Of a DNA stretch of 64,000 nucleotides, positions 25,139 through 34,072 are shown one piece after another. The stretch lies in NCBI GenBank assembly GCA_964553925.1, contig CAZKNR010000208.1:23517-87516 (forward strand). The letters run 5' to 3'. The stretch's first letter is position 1; every line of letters begins with the position of its first letter. A program made the translations under genes and the position numbers. The notes below the pieces were generated by a model. The model had not been told where the DNA came from and did not search any database. It saw nothing but the letters and a program-made list of their open reading frames with translations. This stretch comes from DAISKN01 sp964553925. GTDB taxonomy: Bacteria > Acidobacteriota > Vicinamibacteria > Marinacidobacterales > SMYC01.

Positions 25139-25705
25139 TTACACACTCGCGGAAGACCTTCGCAACCGGCCGGCTTTGCCGGCCTTCGCCCTTCCTTCGG
25201 ATCCGGCGGGTCCGGACTCTCGATAGAGCTGCCTCAGCAGGCTCGATTCGCGCCGATAGAACCCTTCCGTATGGAAGGAATCGGCGAGCCGGAATCGCTG
25301 GTAGTCCAGGTGGTGGCAGAGCTCGTGGAGGAAGGTGCGGAGAAACGTCTTGAATTTGACCACTTGCGCCCGCTGCGCCGTCCGCATCCAGAGTGAGACC
25401 CGGAAGCGGCCTTTCTCGTCGGCCTGATAGAGACCGTGAAGCTCGCCCGTCTGCCACGATGGCCGCCGCTCGGCGACCCCCACGCGAAGAGCGGCAACGC
25501 CGAAAGCCACGGTGAGCCCGTCCATCAAGGCCTGGGCCGCGAGCTCCGTCGCGGAGGCGCTCCCGCTCGCGAGAGCCCTGTCCAGAGCTTCGACCCGCTC
25601 GCGATGGGGCTCCGGCCGGTGGAGCGGAACCTCGGAGGTGGCGTCGCTCTCGTCGTAGATTCTTTTCTGCCGCGGCGTGAGGCGCTGATAGTAGGAGAAG
25701 CGCAA
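25139..25705 (-). CDS. SprT-like zinc metalloprotein
   Basis: 188 aa, with the zinc motif HELCH in FLRTFLHELCHHLDY at about residue 126. Short basic N-terminal and Arg/Lys-rich C-terminal tails surround a compact helical domain, and there is no signal peptide, so it is cytosolic. The HEXXH context (KTFLRTFLHELCHHLDYQRF) resembles SprT/minigluzincin proteins, some of which cleave DNA-protein crosslinks. It lies nine bases after the DUF2203 gene on the same strand, probably one operon. The substrate is unknown. Confidence 0.75.
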   Translation of the reverse strand: MRFSYYQRLTPRQKRIYDESDATSEVPLHRPEPHRERVEALDRALASGSASATELAAQALMDGLTVAFGVAALRVGVAERRPSWQTGELHGLYQADEKGRFRVSLWMRTAQRAQVVKFKTFLRTFLHELCHHLDYQRFRLADSFHTEGFYRRESSLLRQLYRESGPAGSEGRAKAGKAGRLRRSSASV

Positions 25706-25714
25706 TTTGCCGGC

Positions 25715-26107
25715 TCAGGCCTCGGGCTCGAGCTCGAGCGAACGGCGGCCGGCGAAGCCCGCTTCGATCTCGTGCCAGTACCCGACGTGAGGCTCGCCGA
25801 GCTTCCAGCAGAGGTAGACCTCACGGCCCTCCCACAGGGTAGGGAAATCCACGAGGCCGGAATCCAGGTCCTTCAGATGGCAGCCGCAGGAACTGATGTC
25901 TTCGACCAGGGATTGAAGGTTCGTGACCAGCGCGACGTAGCGCGGGGGCACGAACGTTCCGCCGCGAAGCGTAATCTCCTGGCTCGAGGGAACGTCGGCG
26001 CAGCGGGCCTGGAGCTCTTGATGGACGAGCCGAAGATCGCACACTCTCGAGCTCAGGAAGGGGATGAGCTCGTTCGCTTCCCGAACGGTGAAGAAGCGCT
26101 TCTGCAT
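25715..26107 (-). CDS. DUF2203 family protein
   Basis: 130 aa starting MQKRFFTVREANELIPFL, the hallmark of DUF2203, and ending in GREVYLCWKLGEPHVGYWHEIEAGFAGR. The ATG at 26107 matches the family start; the frame is open upstream but shows no family sequence. Conserved acidic and aromatic residues suggest a small enzyme or binding protein, but no function is established. It precedes the SprT-like gene in a two-gene operon and is divergent from the VWFA gene. Confidence 0.85.
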   Translation of the reverse strand: MQKRFFTVREANELIPFLSSRVCDLRLVHQELQARCADVPSSQEITLRGGTFVPPRYVALVTNLQSLVEDISSCGCHLKDLDSGLVDFPTLWEGREVYLCWKLGEPHVGYWHEIEAGFAGRRSLELEPEA

Positions 26108-26155
26108 CGCCTTCGAGTTTAGCGAAAAACCAGGTGCCGGGCCAAACCGGCAAAG

Positions 26156-26183
26156 TTGCCGCGAGCGGGCTTCGTGGTAGACT
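26156..26183 (+). promoter_or_regulatory. Candidate promoter of the VWFA gene
   Basis: TTGCCG (26156-26161), 16 bases, TAGACT (26178-26183). The palindrome CTACGCGCGTAG (26182-26193) overlaps the probable transcription start and could be an operator. The gene's ATG lies 97 bases downstream behind GGGAGGAGC. Confidence 0.45.
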
Positions 26184-26280
26184 ACGCGCGTAGCGGGGGC
26201 GGGGTCGAAGGGGCACCCTCCCCGAGCCACACCGTCGGCGTTTTGAGCCGCCCAACCACGCCGGCACGGGAGGAGCATCC

Positions 26281-27264
26281 ATGAGCCAACCAGCCGGGCG
26301 TCGTCTTTTCGCGACGTTATACGGACTTCTTACTTTCTTCGCATTTTTCGCAGGCACGGTCTCATTTCCGTCGTATTCCTTCCCGCAAGAGGAACCTTCA
26401 CGAGAATCACAAGAAGGAAATATCCAGTTCCGATCCACCGTGGAGGCGGTCAATCTGAGCGTGGTCGTGACCGACAAGAAAGGCCGCTTCATCCCCGGCC
26501 TCGGTGCCGGCGACTTCCTCGTCTTCGAGAACCGCGTTCCTCAGGAGCTGGCGTTTTTCACGGCAGAGGTCACCCCCGTCACTCTCCTCGTGCTCCTCGA
26601 CGCCTCCACCAGCGTCCGCGAGAGCGTCGACGGTATCAAGGAGGCGGCGTCCAACTTCGTGGGCAAGCTCTGGGAGGGAGACCAGGCCATCATCGCCGAC
26701 TTCAACGAGCGGGTACGATTCAGCTCGCATTTCTCCGACGACGTGGACCGCCTGGTGCAAACCATCCAGTCGCTCTATCCCTCGGGCTGGACCGCGCTCT
26801 ACGACTCGGTGCTGCTCTCCCTCGAAAAGGTGTCGGAAGCCGAGGGCCGGAAGGCGCTCCTGGTGTTCACCGACGGCGAGGATTCGCGCTCCGTCGGCTA
26901 CGGAAGCGAAGCCTCGGCCAAGGATGTCGTCGAAGGCGCGAAGTTCTCCGAGGTCACGATCTACACCGTCGGGTTCGAGGGTCGCGGGGGGATGGGCAGC
27001 GGGGTCAACAAGGGGTTCCTCAAGAAGCTCTCGGAAGAGACCGGAGGAAGCGCCTTCTTCCCGAAAGGCATCGGCGATCTGAACCAGAGCTTCGAGGACA
27101 TTCAAGACGAGCTTCACAGCCAGTATCGCCTCGCCTACGTGCCCGTGAAACTGGACAAGAACGGCGAGTGGCGGGCGATTGAGGTGCGAGTCAAGGACCG
27201 CGACGATCTCGTGGTCCGCACCCGCCAGGGGTACTACGCCGTCCCCGAACGCCCGAGCGAATAA
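26281..27264 (+). CDS. Secreted VWFA-related domain protein
   Basis: 327 aa. Signal peptide (about residues 10-40), then an Acidobacteria-type VWFA-related module: VVVTDKKGRFIPGLGAGDFLVFEN, followed by a von Willebrand A domain with the metal-adhesion site LLDASTSVRES and the FTDGEDSRS loop. It ends with YRLAYVPVKLDKNGEWRAIEVRVK and RQGYYAVP, the usual closing motif. It probably works in the periplasm or at the cell surface in metal-dependent binding. The lineage-specific family supports the Acidobacteriota assignment. Confidence 0.92.
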   Translation: MSQPAGRRLFATLYGLLTFFAFFAGTVSFPSYSFPQEEPSRESQEGNIQFRSTVEAVNLSVVVTDKKGRFIPGLGAGDFLVFENRVPQELAFFTAEVTPVTLLVLLDASTSVRESVDGIKEAASNFVGKLWEGDQAIIADFNERVRFSSHFSDDVDRLVQTIQSLYPSGWTALYDSVLLSLEKVSEAEGRKALLVFTDGEDSRSVGYGSEASAKDVVEGAKFSEVTIYTVGFEGRGGMGSGVNKGFLKKLSEETGGSAFFPKGIGDLNQSFEDIQDELHSQYRLAYVPVKLDKNGEWRAIEVRVKDRDDLVVRTRQGYYAVPERPSE

Positions 27265-27294
27265 CCCGGAAAACGGGTGTTGAGGAGGGACGTG

Positions 27295-27852
27295 ATGGAA
27301 GAAGTCATTTCGAAGATGGTGGCGGATTTCGAGGACGGCCGGATTACCCGCCGGGAGCTGGTGAAGAGCATCGCGCTCGCGGCGGCGGCCTTCGTCCCCG
27401 GGTCGGCCGCGTCGAGCCCGAAGCTCGAGACGGGCTTCCGGACGCTCTCGCTCGATCACATTTCCTATCAGGTGGCCGACTACAAGAAGACCCGCGATTT
27501 CTACGCCGACCTCATGGGAATGACGGTCTCCGGCGACAACGGCACGAGTCAGTGCGAGCTCCACTTTGGCGATTCCATTCTCATCGCCCGCAACCATCGA
27601 GAGCGCCCGGGCCAGCCGCCGCCCGCCGAGCGGAAAGGGATGGTCGATCACGTCGCATACAAGATCGACGACTGGGATACCGCGAGGGTGAAGGCCGCGC
27701 TCGAGCGGCGCGGACTGACGCCTCGACTGGATAAAGGCGGCGACACCCCGAACTACGTCAGCTTTCACGTTGGGGACCCGGACGGCTTCGACCTTCAGAT
27801 CAGCGGCATCGCGAAGCCTGGAGATACGGAGTACGAGAAGGCGCCTCGCTGA
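27295..27852 (+). CDS. VOC (glyoxalase/dioxygenase-fold) protein with Tat-like leader
   Basis: 185 aa. The ATG at 27295 is chosen because GAGGAGGG lies six bases upstream. After DGRITRRELVKSIALAAAAF, a Tat-like leader, come two beta-alpha-beta-beta-beta halves of one VOC domain: LDHISYQVADYKKTRDFYADLMGM and VDHVAYKIDDWDTARVKAAL, ending DPDGFDLQISG. His residues at the strand starts are possible metal ligands. The reaction cannot be predicted. It follows the VWFA gene by 30 bases and may share its transcript. Confidence 0.87.
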   Translation: MEEVISKMVADFEDGRITRRELVKSIALAAAAFVPGSAASSPKLETGFRTLSLDHISYQVADYKKTRDFYADLMGMTVSGDNGTSQCELHFGDSILIARNHRERPGQPPPAERKGMVDHVAYKIDDWDTARVKAALERRGLTPRLDKGGDTPNYVSFHVGDPDGFDLQISGIAKPGDTEYEKAPR

Positions 27853-27929
27853 GCGGTCCCGGGGGCCCGCGAAGGCTCCGATCGGCGTCGAGTCCCTCGG
27901 AAGAAGCCCGAGTCAGGCTCTAGAAGCGA

Positions 27930-27959
27930 CGCGAGGCGGGATGGACCTCCCGCCTCGCG
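27930..27959. terminator. Shared hairpin between convergent genes
   Basis: CGCGAGGCGGGA and TCCCGCCTCGCG form a perfect 12-bp stem with a six-base loop between the ends of the VOC gene (plus) and the cupin gene (minus). No U-run follows on either side, so it may act as a bidirectional block with Rho. Confidence 0.55.
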
Positions 27960-27969
27960 CCGTGAGCGT

Positions 27970-28641
27970 CTACTTGATCGCCACGATCACCATGTCCACG
28001 GGCTTTCCGCCGGTGTTCTTGGCTTCATGGGCGACGCCGCGGCCGATGAACTGCGCTTCTCCGCGGGCCCAGGTCGTCTTTGCCGGCTTGCCGTCGATCG
28101 AGAGCGACAGCTGGGCTGGGCCGAGCGCGATGACCACCTGGTCGAACTCGTGCTTGCTTCCCGCCGGTTCCGCGAATGTGGCCGAGGCCGTCGAGCGGTA
28201 AGCGAGAGCGCGGGGGCCTTCGGCCAGCGCGTTCATCGTCATGCCGGGGCGGGACGTGGGAAGCGCCGCGGTGCCCGGCGCCGCTGTCTTGAACTCGATC
28301 AACAGCGCATCGATCGGTCCCGTACCGATGTTTGCCGGGTTGTGCGTGCCGGCGGGCGTGTACATCGCTGACTCGCTGGCCATGTCGTTGTCTTGCGTTT
28401 TGCCGTCGGGCAGGGTGAAACGGACCTTGGAGGCCGACAGCGGAATCACGATGGAATCCGGATGCTGATGCATCGTGCTCTTCTCGCCGGGGGCGTAGCC
28501 GATCTTCAGCACGCGCACGCTCGCGTTCTCGAACACCACCTTGTAGTGCGCCGGATCCGCCTTCACCGCGTCCTGAGCGCGGGCGGCTCCCGACCACGCG
28601 AGCGCAAGCAGCACGATCAAGAATGTCTTCCATACCTTCAC
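27970..28641 (-). CDS. Exported cupin-domain protein
   Basis: 223 aa from a GTG at 28641, which has GGGAG seven bases upstream and opens directly onto a signal peptide (VWKTFLIVLLALAWSGAARAQ). The core has cupin motifs: KIGYAPGEKSTMHQHPDSIVIPL (His ligands), a second half EFDQVVIALGPAQLSLS and WARGEAQFIGRGVAHEAKN. Two cupin barrels are possible. Such proteins bind metals or sugars and may be enzymes; no activity can be named. It stands alone, convergent with the VOC gene across a shared hairpin. Confidence 0.85.
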   Translation of the reverse strand: MKVWKTFLIVLLALAWSGAARAQDAVKADPAHYKVVFENASVRVLKIGYAPGEKSTMHQHPDSIVIPLSASKVRFTLPDGKTQDNDMASESAMYTPAGTHNPANIGTGPIDALLIEFKTAAPGTAALPTSRPGMTMNALAEGPRALAYRSTASATFAEPAGSKHEFDQVVIALGPAQLSLSIDGKPAKTTWARGEAQFIGRGVAHEAKNTGGKPVDMVIVAIK

Positions 28642-28774
28642 TGGGCACTCCCTTCGGACCGTAAGTAGACCTGACAAACGGTAAGCAGAACTGAACCGTA
28701 GAACGACCGCGGAGTATGCCTCCAATGCGCGAGCGCGTCAATACCGAAGGCCTACCGCTCTCCGGGAATTTCTT

Positions 28775-29926
28775 CTAGCGATAGGACTTTTCGAGGTACT
28801 GCTTCGCCAGGCGCGTCGTTTGAGGGTCGGTGTCGAGGCGCATCACGCGGCGGTAGTCGGACTCTGCCGCCGAGCGCAGGCCTCGCGCGTCAGAGGTCAT
28901 TCCTCGCCGCAGGAAGACCTGGGATCGTACCCAGTCCGGCGCTCCCGGCGTCTCGAGCGCCCGCTCGAGCTCGCGCGCGGCGCCCAGGGGGTCCCTGGCG
29001 AAGAGACGGCTCTCCCCGAGGCGCACGAAAACCAGCCCGGGCGCCAGGAGCTCGAGGCCTTCGCTCATCTCGTTTTTTTTGGCGAGAACCTCCTCGAACG
29101 CCCGGCGCGCCGCGGCCCAGTCCTTTCGCAAGAGGTGGAGGCTCCCGCGTTCCATGGGAAGGAATGGATTTCGAGGAAACGCGTTCTCGAGCTCGCGGAG
29201 CGCCGCGAGAGAGCTCAGATAGCGCTTTTCCCTCTGCTGCATCACGGAGAGCGAAAGCCGGGCTACCCACCTCGTGCGCTCCCCGCCTCTGACGGCGCGC
29301 TCCACCAGAGAGAGGCCTTTCTCTTTCGAGCCTTTGATCCCGACGACGAAGCCCAGGATCCGGAGCGAGCGGGGAAGAGTCGCGAGGGTGTACTCGAAGA
29401 TACCCGGCAGAAGGCAGGCGTCGGCGTAGTCCGGATCGATCCGAAGGAGCCGCTCGTGATAGTCCCTGGCGCGCTTGCCCGCCTGGTACGCGCCGTAGTA
29501 GCTGTGCTCGACGGAAGCGAGGTACGCGCTCATGAGGCCTTCGGCGGAGCCGCGAAAGAAGAGGCCGTCGAGGTCGCGCGGATTTTTCTTCAGGATTGAG
29601 TCGGCCCGCGAGATGGCTTCCTCGATCAGCCGCTTGAACGCGCGATCGAGCTCTACCGGCGGCGGGATGTTCTTCCAGGACCAGTACTGTCCGGTGCGGA
29701 ACGTCGCCCCCGCCATGCCGCCGCGCCTCGAGAACTCCTCCATCCAGAGGGCGGTCGCCTCGTAGTACGGGCCCGCGGGAGAAAGCGGCGCCTTTCGGTC
29801 GAGCTCGGAAAAGACGGCGCGGGCTCTCGCGATCTCCATGTTGTAGAGGTGCGTTCGTCCCGCCTCTTCGAGCTCGGGAGCCGTGGCGGCGCCGAGTGTC
29901 GCGAGGAGGAGTGGGAGCGCGTTCAT
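28775..29926 (-). CDS. Exported TPR-like (DUF3808-type) protein
   Basis: 383 aa from the ATG at 29926, opening with a short signal peptide (NALPLLLATLGAATA). It is all-helical with repeated TPR-like pairs: RARAVFSELDRKAPLSPAGPYYEATALW, SILKKNPRDLDGLFFRGSAEGLM, ARDYHERLLRIDPDYADACLLPG and DWAAARRAFEEVLAKKNE. The arrangement resembles the Iml2/TTC39-type repeat proteins seen in Acidobacteria. The frame continues upstream to 30685 but that stretch is antisense to the Nudix gene. It probably binds proteins in the periplasm; the partner is unknown. Confidence 0.85.
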   Translation of the reverse strand: MNALPLLLATLGAATAPELEEAGRTHLYNMEIARARAVFSELDRKAPLSPAGPYYEATALWMEEFSRRGGMAGATFRTGQYWSWKNIPPPVELDRAFKRLIEEAISRADSILKKNPRDLDGLFFRGSAEGLMSAYLASVEHSYYGAYQAGKRARDYHERLLRIDPDYADACLLPGIFEYTLATLPRSLRILGFVVGIKGSKEKGLSLVERAVRGGERTRWVARLSLSVMQQREKRYLSSLAALRELENAFPRNPFLPMERGSLHLLRKDWAAARRAFEEVLAKKNEMSEGLELLAPGLVFVRLGESRLFARDPLGAARELERALETPGAPDWVRSQVFLRRGMTSDARGLRSAAESDYRRVMRLDTDPQTTRLAKQYLEKSYR

Positions 29927-29973
29927 GCGTTTCTCCGAATGTAGCAAAGATCCGCGCATGCTAGAATTCCCTG

Positions 29974-30534
29974 GTGGGTGAGCCCCCGAGCTTCCGCATT
30001 CTCTCTTCCCGCACCATCTATCGCGGACGCGTGGTGCATCTCGACGTCGACCGCGTCGTCGAGCCCTCGGGCATGGAAGTCGAGCGAGAGATCGTGCGCC
30101 ATCCGGGGGCGGCGGTGCTTCTCCCGGTGACACTCGACCGGCGTGTGATCTTGATTCGCCAGTTTCGCTACGCGGCCGGTGAGATCTTGCTCGAAGTCCC
30201 GGCGGGGACGATCGACCCCGGTGAGAGCCCGGAAGAGACCGCGGGAAGAGAGCTCGTCGAAGAGACCGGGTACCATGCCGGCCGGCTCGAGAAGCTCGCG
30301 GAGTTCTTTCCCTCTCCGGGAATTCTGGCCGAGCGCATGCACCTCTTCCTCGCGACCGAGCTCGAGAAGCGCGAGGCTTCCCCTGACGCGGACGAGAGCC
30401 TGGAGGTCGTGGAGCTTTCCTGGGAGCAGGCCGAAGCACTCGTGCCGGGGAAGGACGTCCGCGACGCGAAGACCCTCGTGGCCCTGTCCTTCCTGAGGCG
30501 GCATCCGCTCTTGACGAACACCGGGCCTCGTTGA
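29974..30534 (+). CDS. Nudix hydrolase, ADP-ribose pyrophosphatase-like
   Basis: 186 aa, GTG start. A complete Nudix box, GTIDPGESPEETAGRELVEETGY (GX5EX7REXXEEXG), follows EILLEVPAG, a context typical of the ADP-ribose pyrophosphatase subfamily (NudF). The Pro-rich SPGILAERMHLFLA after the box supports this. It should cleave ADP-ribose or related nucleotide-sugar substrates in the cytosol. A TAGAAT box (29962-29967) ends six bases before the GTG, so the transcript may be leaderless. The stop overlaps the TTG start of the next gene. Confidence 0.92.
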   Translation: MGEPPSFRILSSRTIYRGRVVHLDVDRVVEPSGMEVEREIVRHPGAAVLLPVTLDRRVILIRQFRYAAGEILLEVPAGTIDPGESPEETAGRELVEETGYHAGRLEKLAEFFPSPGILAERMHLFLATELEKREASPDADESLEVVELSWEQAEALVPGKDVRDAKTLVALSFLRRHPLLTNTGPR

Positions 30535-33107
30535 AGCGCGCTGTCCTGGGAGCCGCCGCGGGAGTCGCGGCCGGGCTCGCCCTCGTCGTCCGCACCACGC
30601 TTCGCGCCCCGATCTTCGATTCTCCCGCCGGGGCCGAAGACCCCTGGCTCGTGAGCTCGGTCCCGCCGCTCCTCCTCGTCCTCATCGCCGTCGCTCTCTC
30701 CGGCTCTCTCGGAGTCTTCCTCGCGCGAAGAGGCAGGGAGGATCTCCTGACGCCGTTTCTCCCCTGCGGGCTCGCGGCCGGAATCTTTATTCCGGGCGCC
30801 TTCGCCGAATTCCCGTTCCTCGCCTCGTTCGCGGGAAGGTTTCTCGATCTCCTGCTCGTCGCCGGTCTCGGGGTTTCGCTCTCGAGGCTCGCGCGGCGGC
30901 TTCCCCCGCTCGCGCCGTCCGCGAAAACGATCGGGCTCGCCTTCTTCGTCTTCTATCTCATTGTCGGTTCCTGGATCTCATCCAAGGTGGGGCTTTCAGG
31001 TGACGAGCCTCACTACCTCCTCATCACCGAGAGCCTCCTCCGCGACTTCGACCTCGCCGTCCAAAACAACTACGGCGCCGAGGACTACCGGCGCTTCTAC
31101 CAGGGAAAGATCGGCCCGCGGCTCGCCGCGGGGACCCCCTACTCGGTGCACGGCATCGGTGTGCCGCTTCTGCTTGCTCCCGGCTATGCCGCCTTTGGCC
31201 TCTTCGGGGTTCTCCTGACCGAGGCCTTGATCTCGGCTCTTCTCCTGGGCGCGATCTACCGGGCTTCGATCCGGATCACGGCGAGCCCCTCCGCCTCGCT
31301 CGCGGCCGTCGCTGGCTTCGGGCTCACCTCTCCCGCCCTGTTCCTCTCGGTCTCCGCGTACCCCGAGCTTCCGGCGGCGCTCGTCGCGGCCTTGGCGTTG
31401 TCGAGGCTTCTCGATTCCGAATCGCCGAGCGCTTTCGCCGCTTTCGGCTGGACGCTCGCGTTCGGAGCCCTTCCGTTTTTTCACCTCAAGTTCCTGCCGC
31501 TCGCCGGGGTTCTGCTCGCTGCCTTCGTCTTTCAGTTCGGGCAGTTCGGCCAGTTCAGGAAGTTCGGGCAGTTCGGGCGCCGGCGGGAATCCCCACTCGC
31601 CTGGCTCGCCCTCGGAGCCGCGGTGTCGCTCGGGTCTTTCCTCCTCTTCACCTTCCTGACCCTGGGAAGCTTCGACCCCACGGCCTCCTATGGCCGTCAG
31701 CGGATTTTTCTTGGCCGCGTTCCCCTGGGAATCGCGGGCCTCCTGTTCGACCAGGAGTACGGACTTCTGCTCCACGCGCCGGTCTATCTTCTGGGGTTCG
31801 CGGGAATCGTCACCCTGTTCCGGCGGAAGGCGCTCCTGGGAGCGGTGACCCTTCTCGCCCTTCTTTCGGTCGCGATCCCTGGCGCCGCACATCCGCTGTG
31901 GTCGGGGGGGACATCCCCGCCGGCGCGGTTCCTCTTTCCCGCGCTCCCGCTTTTGGCCATCGCCGCGGCGGCCCTTCTGGAGCAGGAGCGGGAGATTGGA
32001 GCCGGCCGCTTCTCGTCCTGGCTTCTCGCGCCCAGTGTGGCCCTCGGTCTCTCGATGGTCTTTCTTCCCGGTGGCCCGTTTTTCCTGAACGCGAGGGACG
32101 GGACGGGACGAATCTGGGAGGCGCTCTCGACCTCCTGGAATCTCTCGGACTATCTCCCATCCATCGTTCGCGCCGACCCGCGCTCGCTCGCGACCGCGGC
32201 GGGGCTTTTCCTTCTCGTCCTTCTCGCGATCGGAGCGCAGCTCCGGCGCGCTCGAGGCTTTCGGACCGCCCCGCTCTTCGGAGCACTTCTGCTCGCCGCC
32301 TGGGCGCTCGACCGGACCGGCCTCCCCCGATCGCGCGAGCTCGAGCCGCACTGGGTCTCAGGCGTCATGGAGCGTCTGTCGAGCGGCGGCGAGGAAGGCT
32401 TTGTCGCCCTTCCCTCCTTCGAGCGGCTTTCGCGAGAAGCGCTCACCGCGCGCGTGTCGCTCCCGCTCGAAGCGCTCTCTGGCGACGGCGATCCCTCACA
32501 TTGGTGGAGCCGCCCCTACTTGCTTCCGGCGGGTCGCTTTCGCCTGACGGGGACACCGCCTTCAGGAGTTACGTTTTATAACGGCGAGGGCGCCTTCCAA
32601 TCCGGCGATCTCGTTTTCTCTTCCGAAGTCGCCCTCGGGCGGTTTCAACTCCGCGCGCAAAACCTATTCGAGCCACCGAGGATCTTCCTTCTCGAGCCCC
32701 GCCCGGCTTCACTCGAGGGGCTCGTCGCGCTCTCCACTCTCTCCACCGAGGGTCTCAGGCTTCACGCGCTCGATGAGGAGGTCTATTCCGATCCGGCGGG
32801 CTTCTGGATCCGGAAGTCCTCGCGCGCTTCGTTCGCGATCGAGAGAGGGCCGGCCGGTGCGCGGGAGGCGATGCTCCGGATCGAGAACGGCGGCGTTTCG
32901 AACTTCGTAACCGTGGACTCCGGGGCGGTCAAGGAAAGCTTCCGGCTCGATCCCTGGGAGGAGCGGGACATCGAGCTTCCGCTGGAAGTGCTTGTCGAGG
33001 CCTTTGCCATCGAGAGCCAAAGCGGATTCCGCCCCTCGGCGCTCGACCCGGGCTCGCGGGATGATCGCGAGCTCGGAGTCCTGGTCCGCGCTTCGCCCGG
33101 CCTTTGA
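30531..33107 (+). CDS. Polytopic membrane protein, GT39/ArnT-like glycosyltransferase fold
   Basis: 858 aa with about 12 hydrophobic segments (residues 1-600) and a C-terminal soluble part. GDEPHYLLITESLLRDFDL after helix 4 resembles the DE-containing loop of PMT/ArnT-family transferases, which move sugars from lipid carriers. The soluble tail has a beta-rich domain and a final RASPG. A 45-base run of five 9-bp units (31533-31577) encodes FGQFGQFRKFGQFG in a loop. The TTG start overlaps the Nudix stop. The donor and acceptor are unknown. Confidence 0.75.
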   Translation: MKRAVLGAAAGVAAGLALVVRTTLRAPIFDSPAGAEDPWLVSSVPPLLLVLIAVALSGSLGVFLARRGREDLLTPFLPCGLAAGIFIPGAFAEFPFLASFAGRFLDLLLVAGLGVSLSRLARRLPPLAPSAKTIGLAFFVFYLIVGSWISSKVGLSGDEPHYLLITESLLRDFDLAVQNNYGAEDYRRFYQGKIGPRLAAGTPYSVHGIGVPLLLAPGYAAFGLFGVLLTEALISALLLGAIYRASIRITASPSASLAAVAGFGLTSPALFLSVSAYPELPAALVAALALSRLLDSESPSAFAAFGWTLAFGALPFFHLKFLPLAGVLLAAFVFQFGQFGQFRKFGQFGRRRESPLAWLALGAAVSLGSFLLFTFLTLGSFDPTASYGRQRIFLGRVPLGIAGLLFDQEYGLLLHAPVYLLGFAGIVTLFRRKALLGAVTLLALLSVAIPGAAHPLWSGGTSPPARFLFPALPLLAIAAAALLEQEREIGAGRFSSWLLAPSVALGLSMVFLPGGPFFLNARDGTGRIWEALSTSWNLSDYLPSIVRADPRSLATAAGLFLLVLLAIGAQLRRARGFRTAPLFGALLLAAWALDRTGLPRSRELEPHWVSGVMERLSSGGEEGFVALPSFERLSREALTARVSLPLEALSGDGDPSHWWSRPYLLPAGRFRLTGTPPSGVTFYNGEGAFQSGDLVFSSEVALGRFQLRAQNLFEPPRIFLLEPRPASLEGLVALSTLSTEGLRLHALDEEVYSDPAGFWIRKSSRASFAIERGPAGAREAMLRIENGGVSNFVTVDSGAVKESFRLDPWEERDIELPLEVLVEAFAIESQSGFRPSALDPGSRDDRELGVLVRASPGL
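31533..31577 (+). repeat. In-frame 9-bp tandem repeat, five units
   Basis: CAGTTCGGG, CAGTTCGGC, CAGTTCAGG, AAGTTCGGG, CAGTTCGGG. It adds Gln-Phe-Gly-type triplets to a loop of the membrane protein and keeps the frame. The unit number may vary between strains. Confidence 0.85.
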
Positions 33108-33229
33108 CTAGCATGCCGGCGTTCCGGATAATGAATTCATAGACAAACCGATCCCGCATCAGGCCAGTAAGGCCTCGGCGCCGCGCCCGCGGGAACGCGA
33201 ACGGCGCCCGAAAGCCGGTACGTGAGAGA

Positions 33230-34072
33230 GTGTCCTTGAGAAACGGAAACGGATTTTTTTCTGGTCCCGAGCCTCGGCTCTTCGCCCACCGAGGAGCGAG
33301 CGCCCGCGCGCCGGAGAACAGTCTCGAAGCCTTCCGTCTCGCGCGCGAGCAGGGCGCCTCGTACCTCGAGCTCGACGTTCACCTCACCGCCGATTCCGAG
33401 CTCGCGGTCATTCACGACAGCTCGGTTTCACGCACCACCGGCCGGCGAGGGCGCGTCGAGAACATGAGCTTCGCCGAGATTCGAAAGCTCGACGCCGGTT
33501 TCAAGTTCACGATGGATCACGGCCGGACGTTTCCCTATCGCGGGAAAGGCCTTCGGGTTCCCGCTCTGGGCGAGGTTCTGGATACTTTTCCCGAGATGTG
33601 GATCACCGTTGAGATCAAGCAGACTCGCGCGGGGATCGCGGATGCTCTGGCGCAAGTCTTAAGGTCCCATCGCGCGGAAGACCGGGTGATCGTGGCGTCG
33701 AGCGAGCACGAGCTCCTTTCGGCCTTCCGCGCGGTTTGCCCTTCGGTCGCGACCAGCTTCAGTAAGGACGAAGTAAGGGAGTTCCTCCTGCGTTTGCGGG
33801 GAGGGTCGATGGGCGGCTACCGTCCCCCCGGAGTGGCGTTTCAGGTGCCCGAGTACAAAGGTCTTCGCCGGGTGGTATCGAAGTCCGTCATCGAGGCGAT
33901 TCACGGCTTCGGCGTCGAGATTCACGTCTGGACCGTCAACGAGCCGGTGCACATCGCTCGGCTTCTCTCCTGGGGAGTCGATGGGATCATGACCGACGAC
34001 CCGGCCCGCGCGATCGCGAACGTTGCGGTTCTCCGGGATCTCAGAAACGGTCCGGGGGGCAACCATGGGTGA
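33230..34072 (+). CDS. Glycerophosphodiester phosphodiesterase
   Basis: 280 aa, GTG start. The GDPD barrel begins at FAHRGASARAPENSLEAF (catalytic His and Arg, then Glu-Asn), continues with LELDVHLTADSELAVIHD (metal-binding Glu/Asp and second catalytic His) and ends with VEIHVWTVNEPVHIARLLSWGVDGIMTDDP. It hydrolyses glycerophosphodiesters to glycerol 3-phosphate and an alcohol, linked to phospholipid turnover. There is no signal peptide, so it is probably cytosolic. The stop lies inside the next gene (eight-base overlap). Confidence 0.94.
   Translation: MSLRNGNGFFSGPEPRLFAHRGASARAPENSLEAFRLAREQGASYLELDVHLTADSELAVIHDSSVSRTTGRRGRVENMSFAEIRKLDAGFKFTMDHGRTFPYRGKGLRVPALGEVLDTFPEMWITVEIKQTRAGIADALAQVLRSHRAEDRVIVASSEHELLSAFRAVCPSVATSFSKDEVREFLLRLRGGSMGGYRPPGVAFQVPEYKGLRRVVSKSVIEAIHGFGVEIHVWTVNEPVHIARLLSWGVDGIMTDDPARAIANVAVLRDLRNGPGGNHG

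Noticed and set aside
28775..30685. Extension of the TPR-like gene to an upstream start at 30685
   Set aside because: The extra 250 residues are antisense to the Nudix gene, which has an intact Nudix box; the signal peptide begins at the ATG at 29926.
31533..31577. Tandem repeat as a CRISPR or regulatory array
   Set aside because: Units are 9 bp without spacers and are translated in frame.
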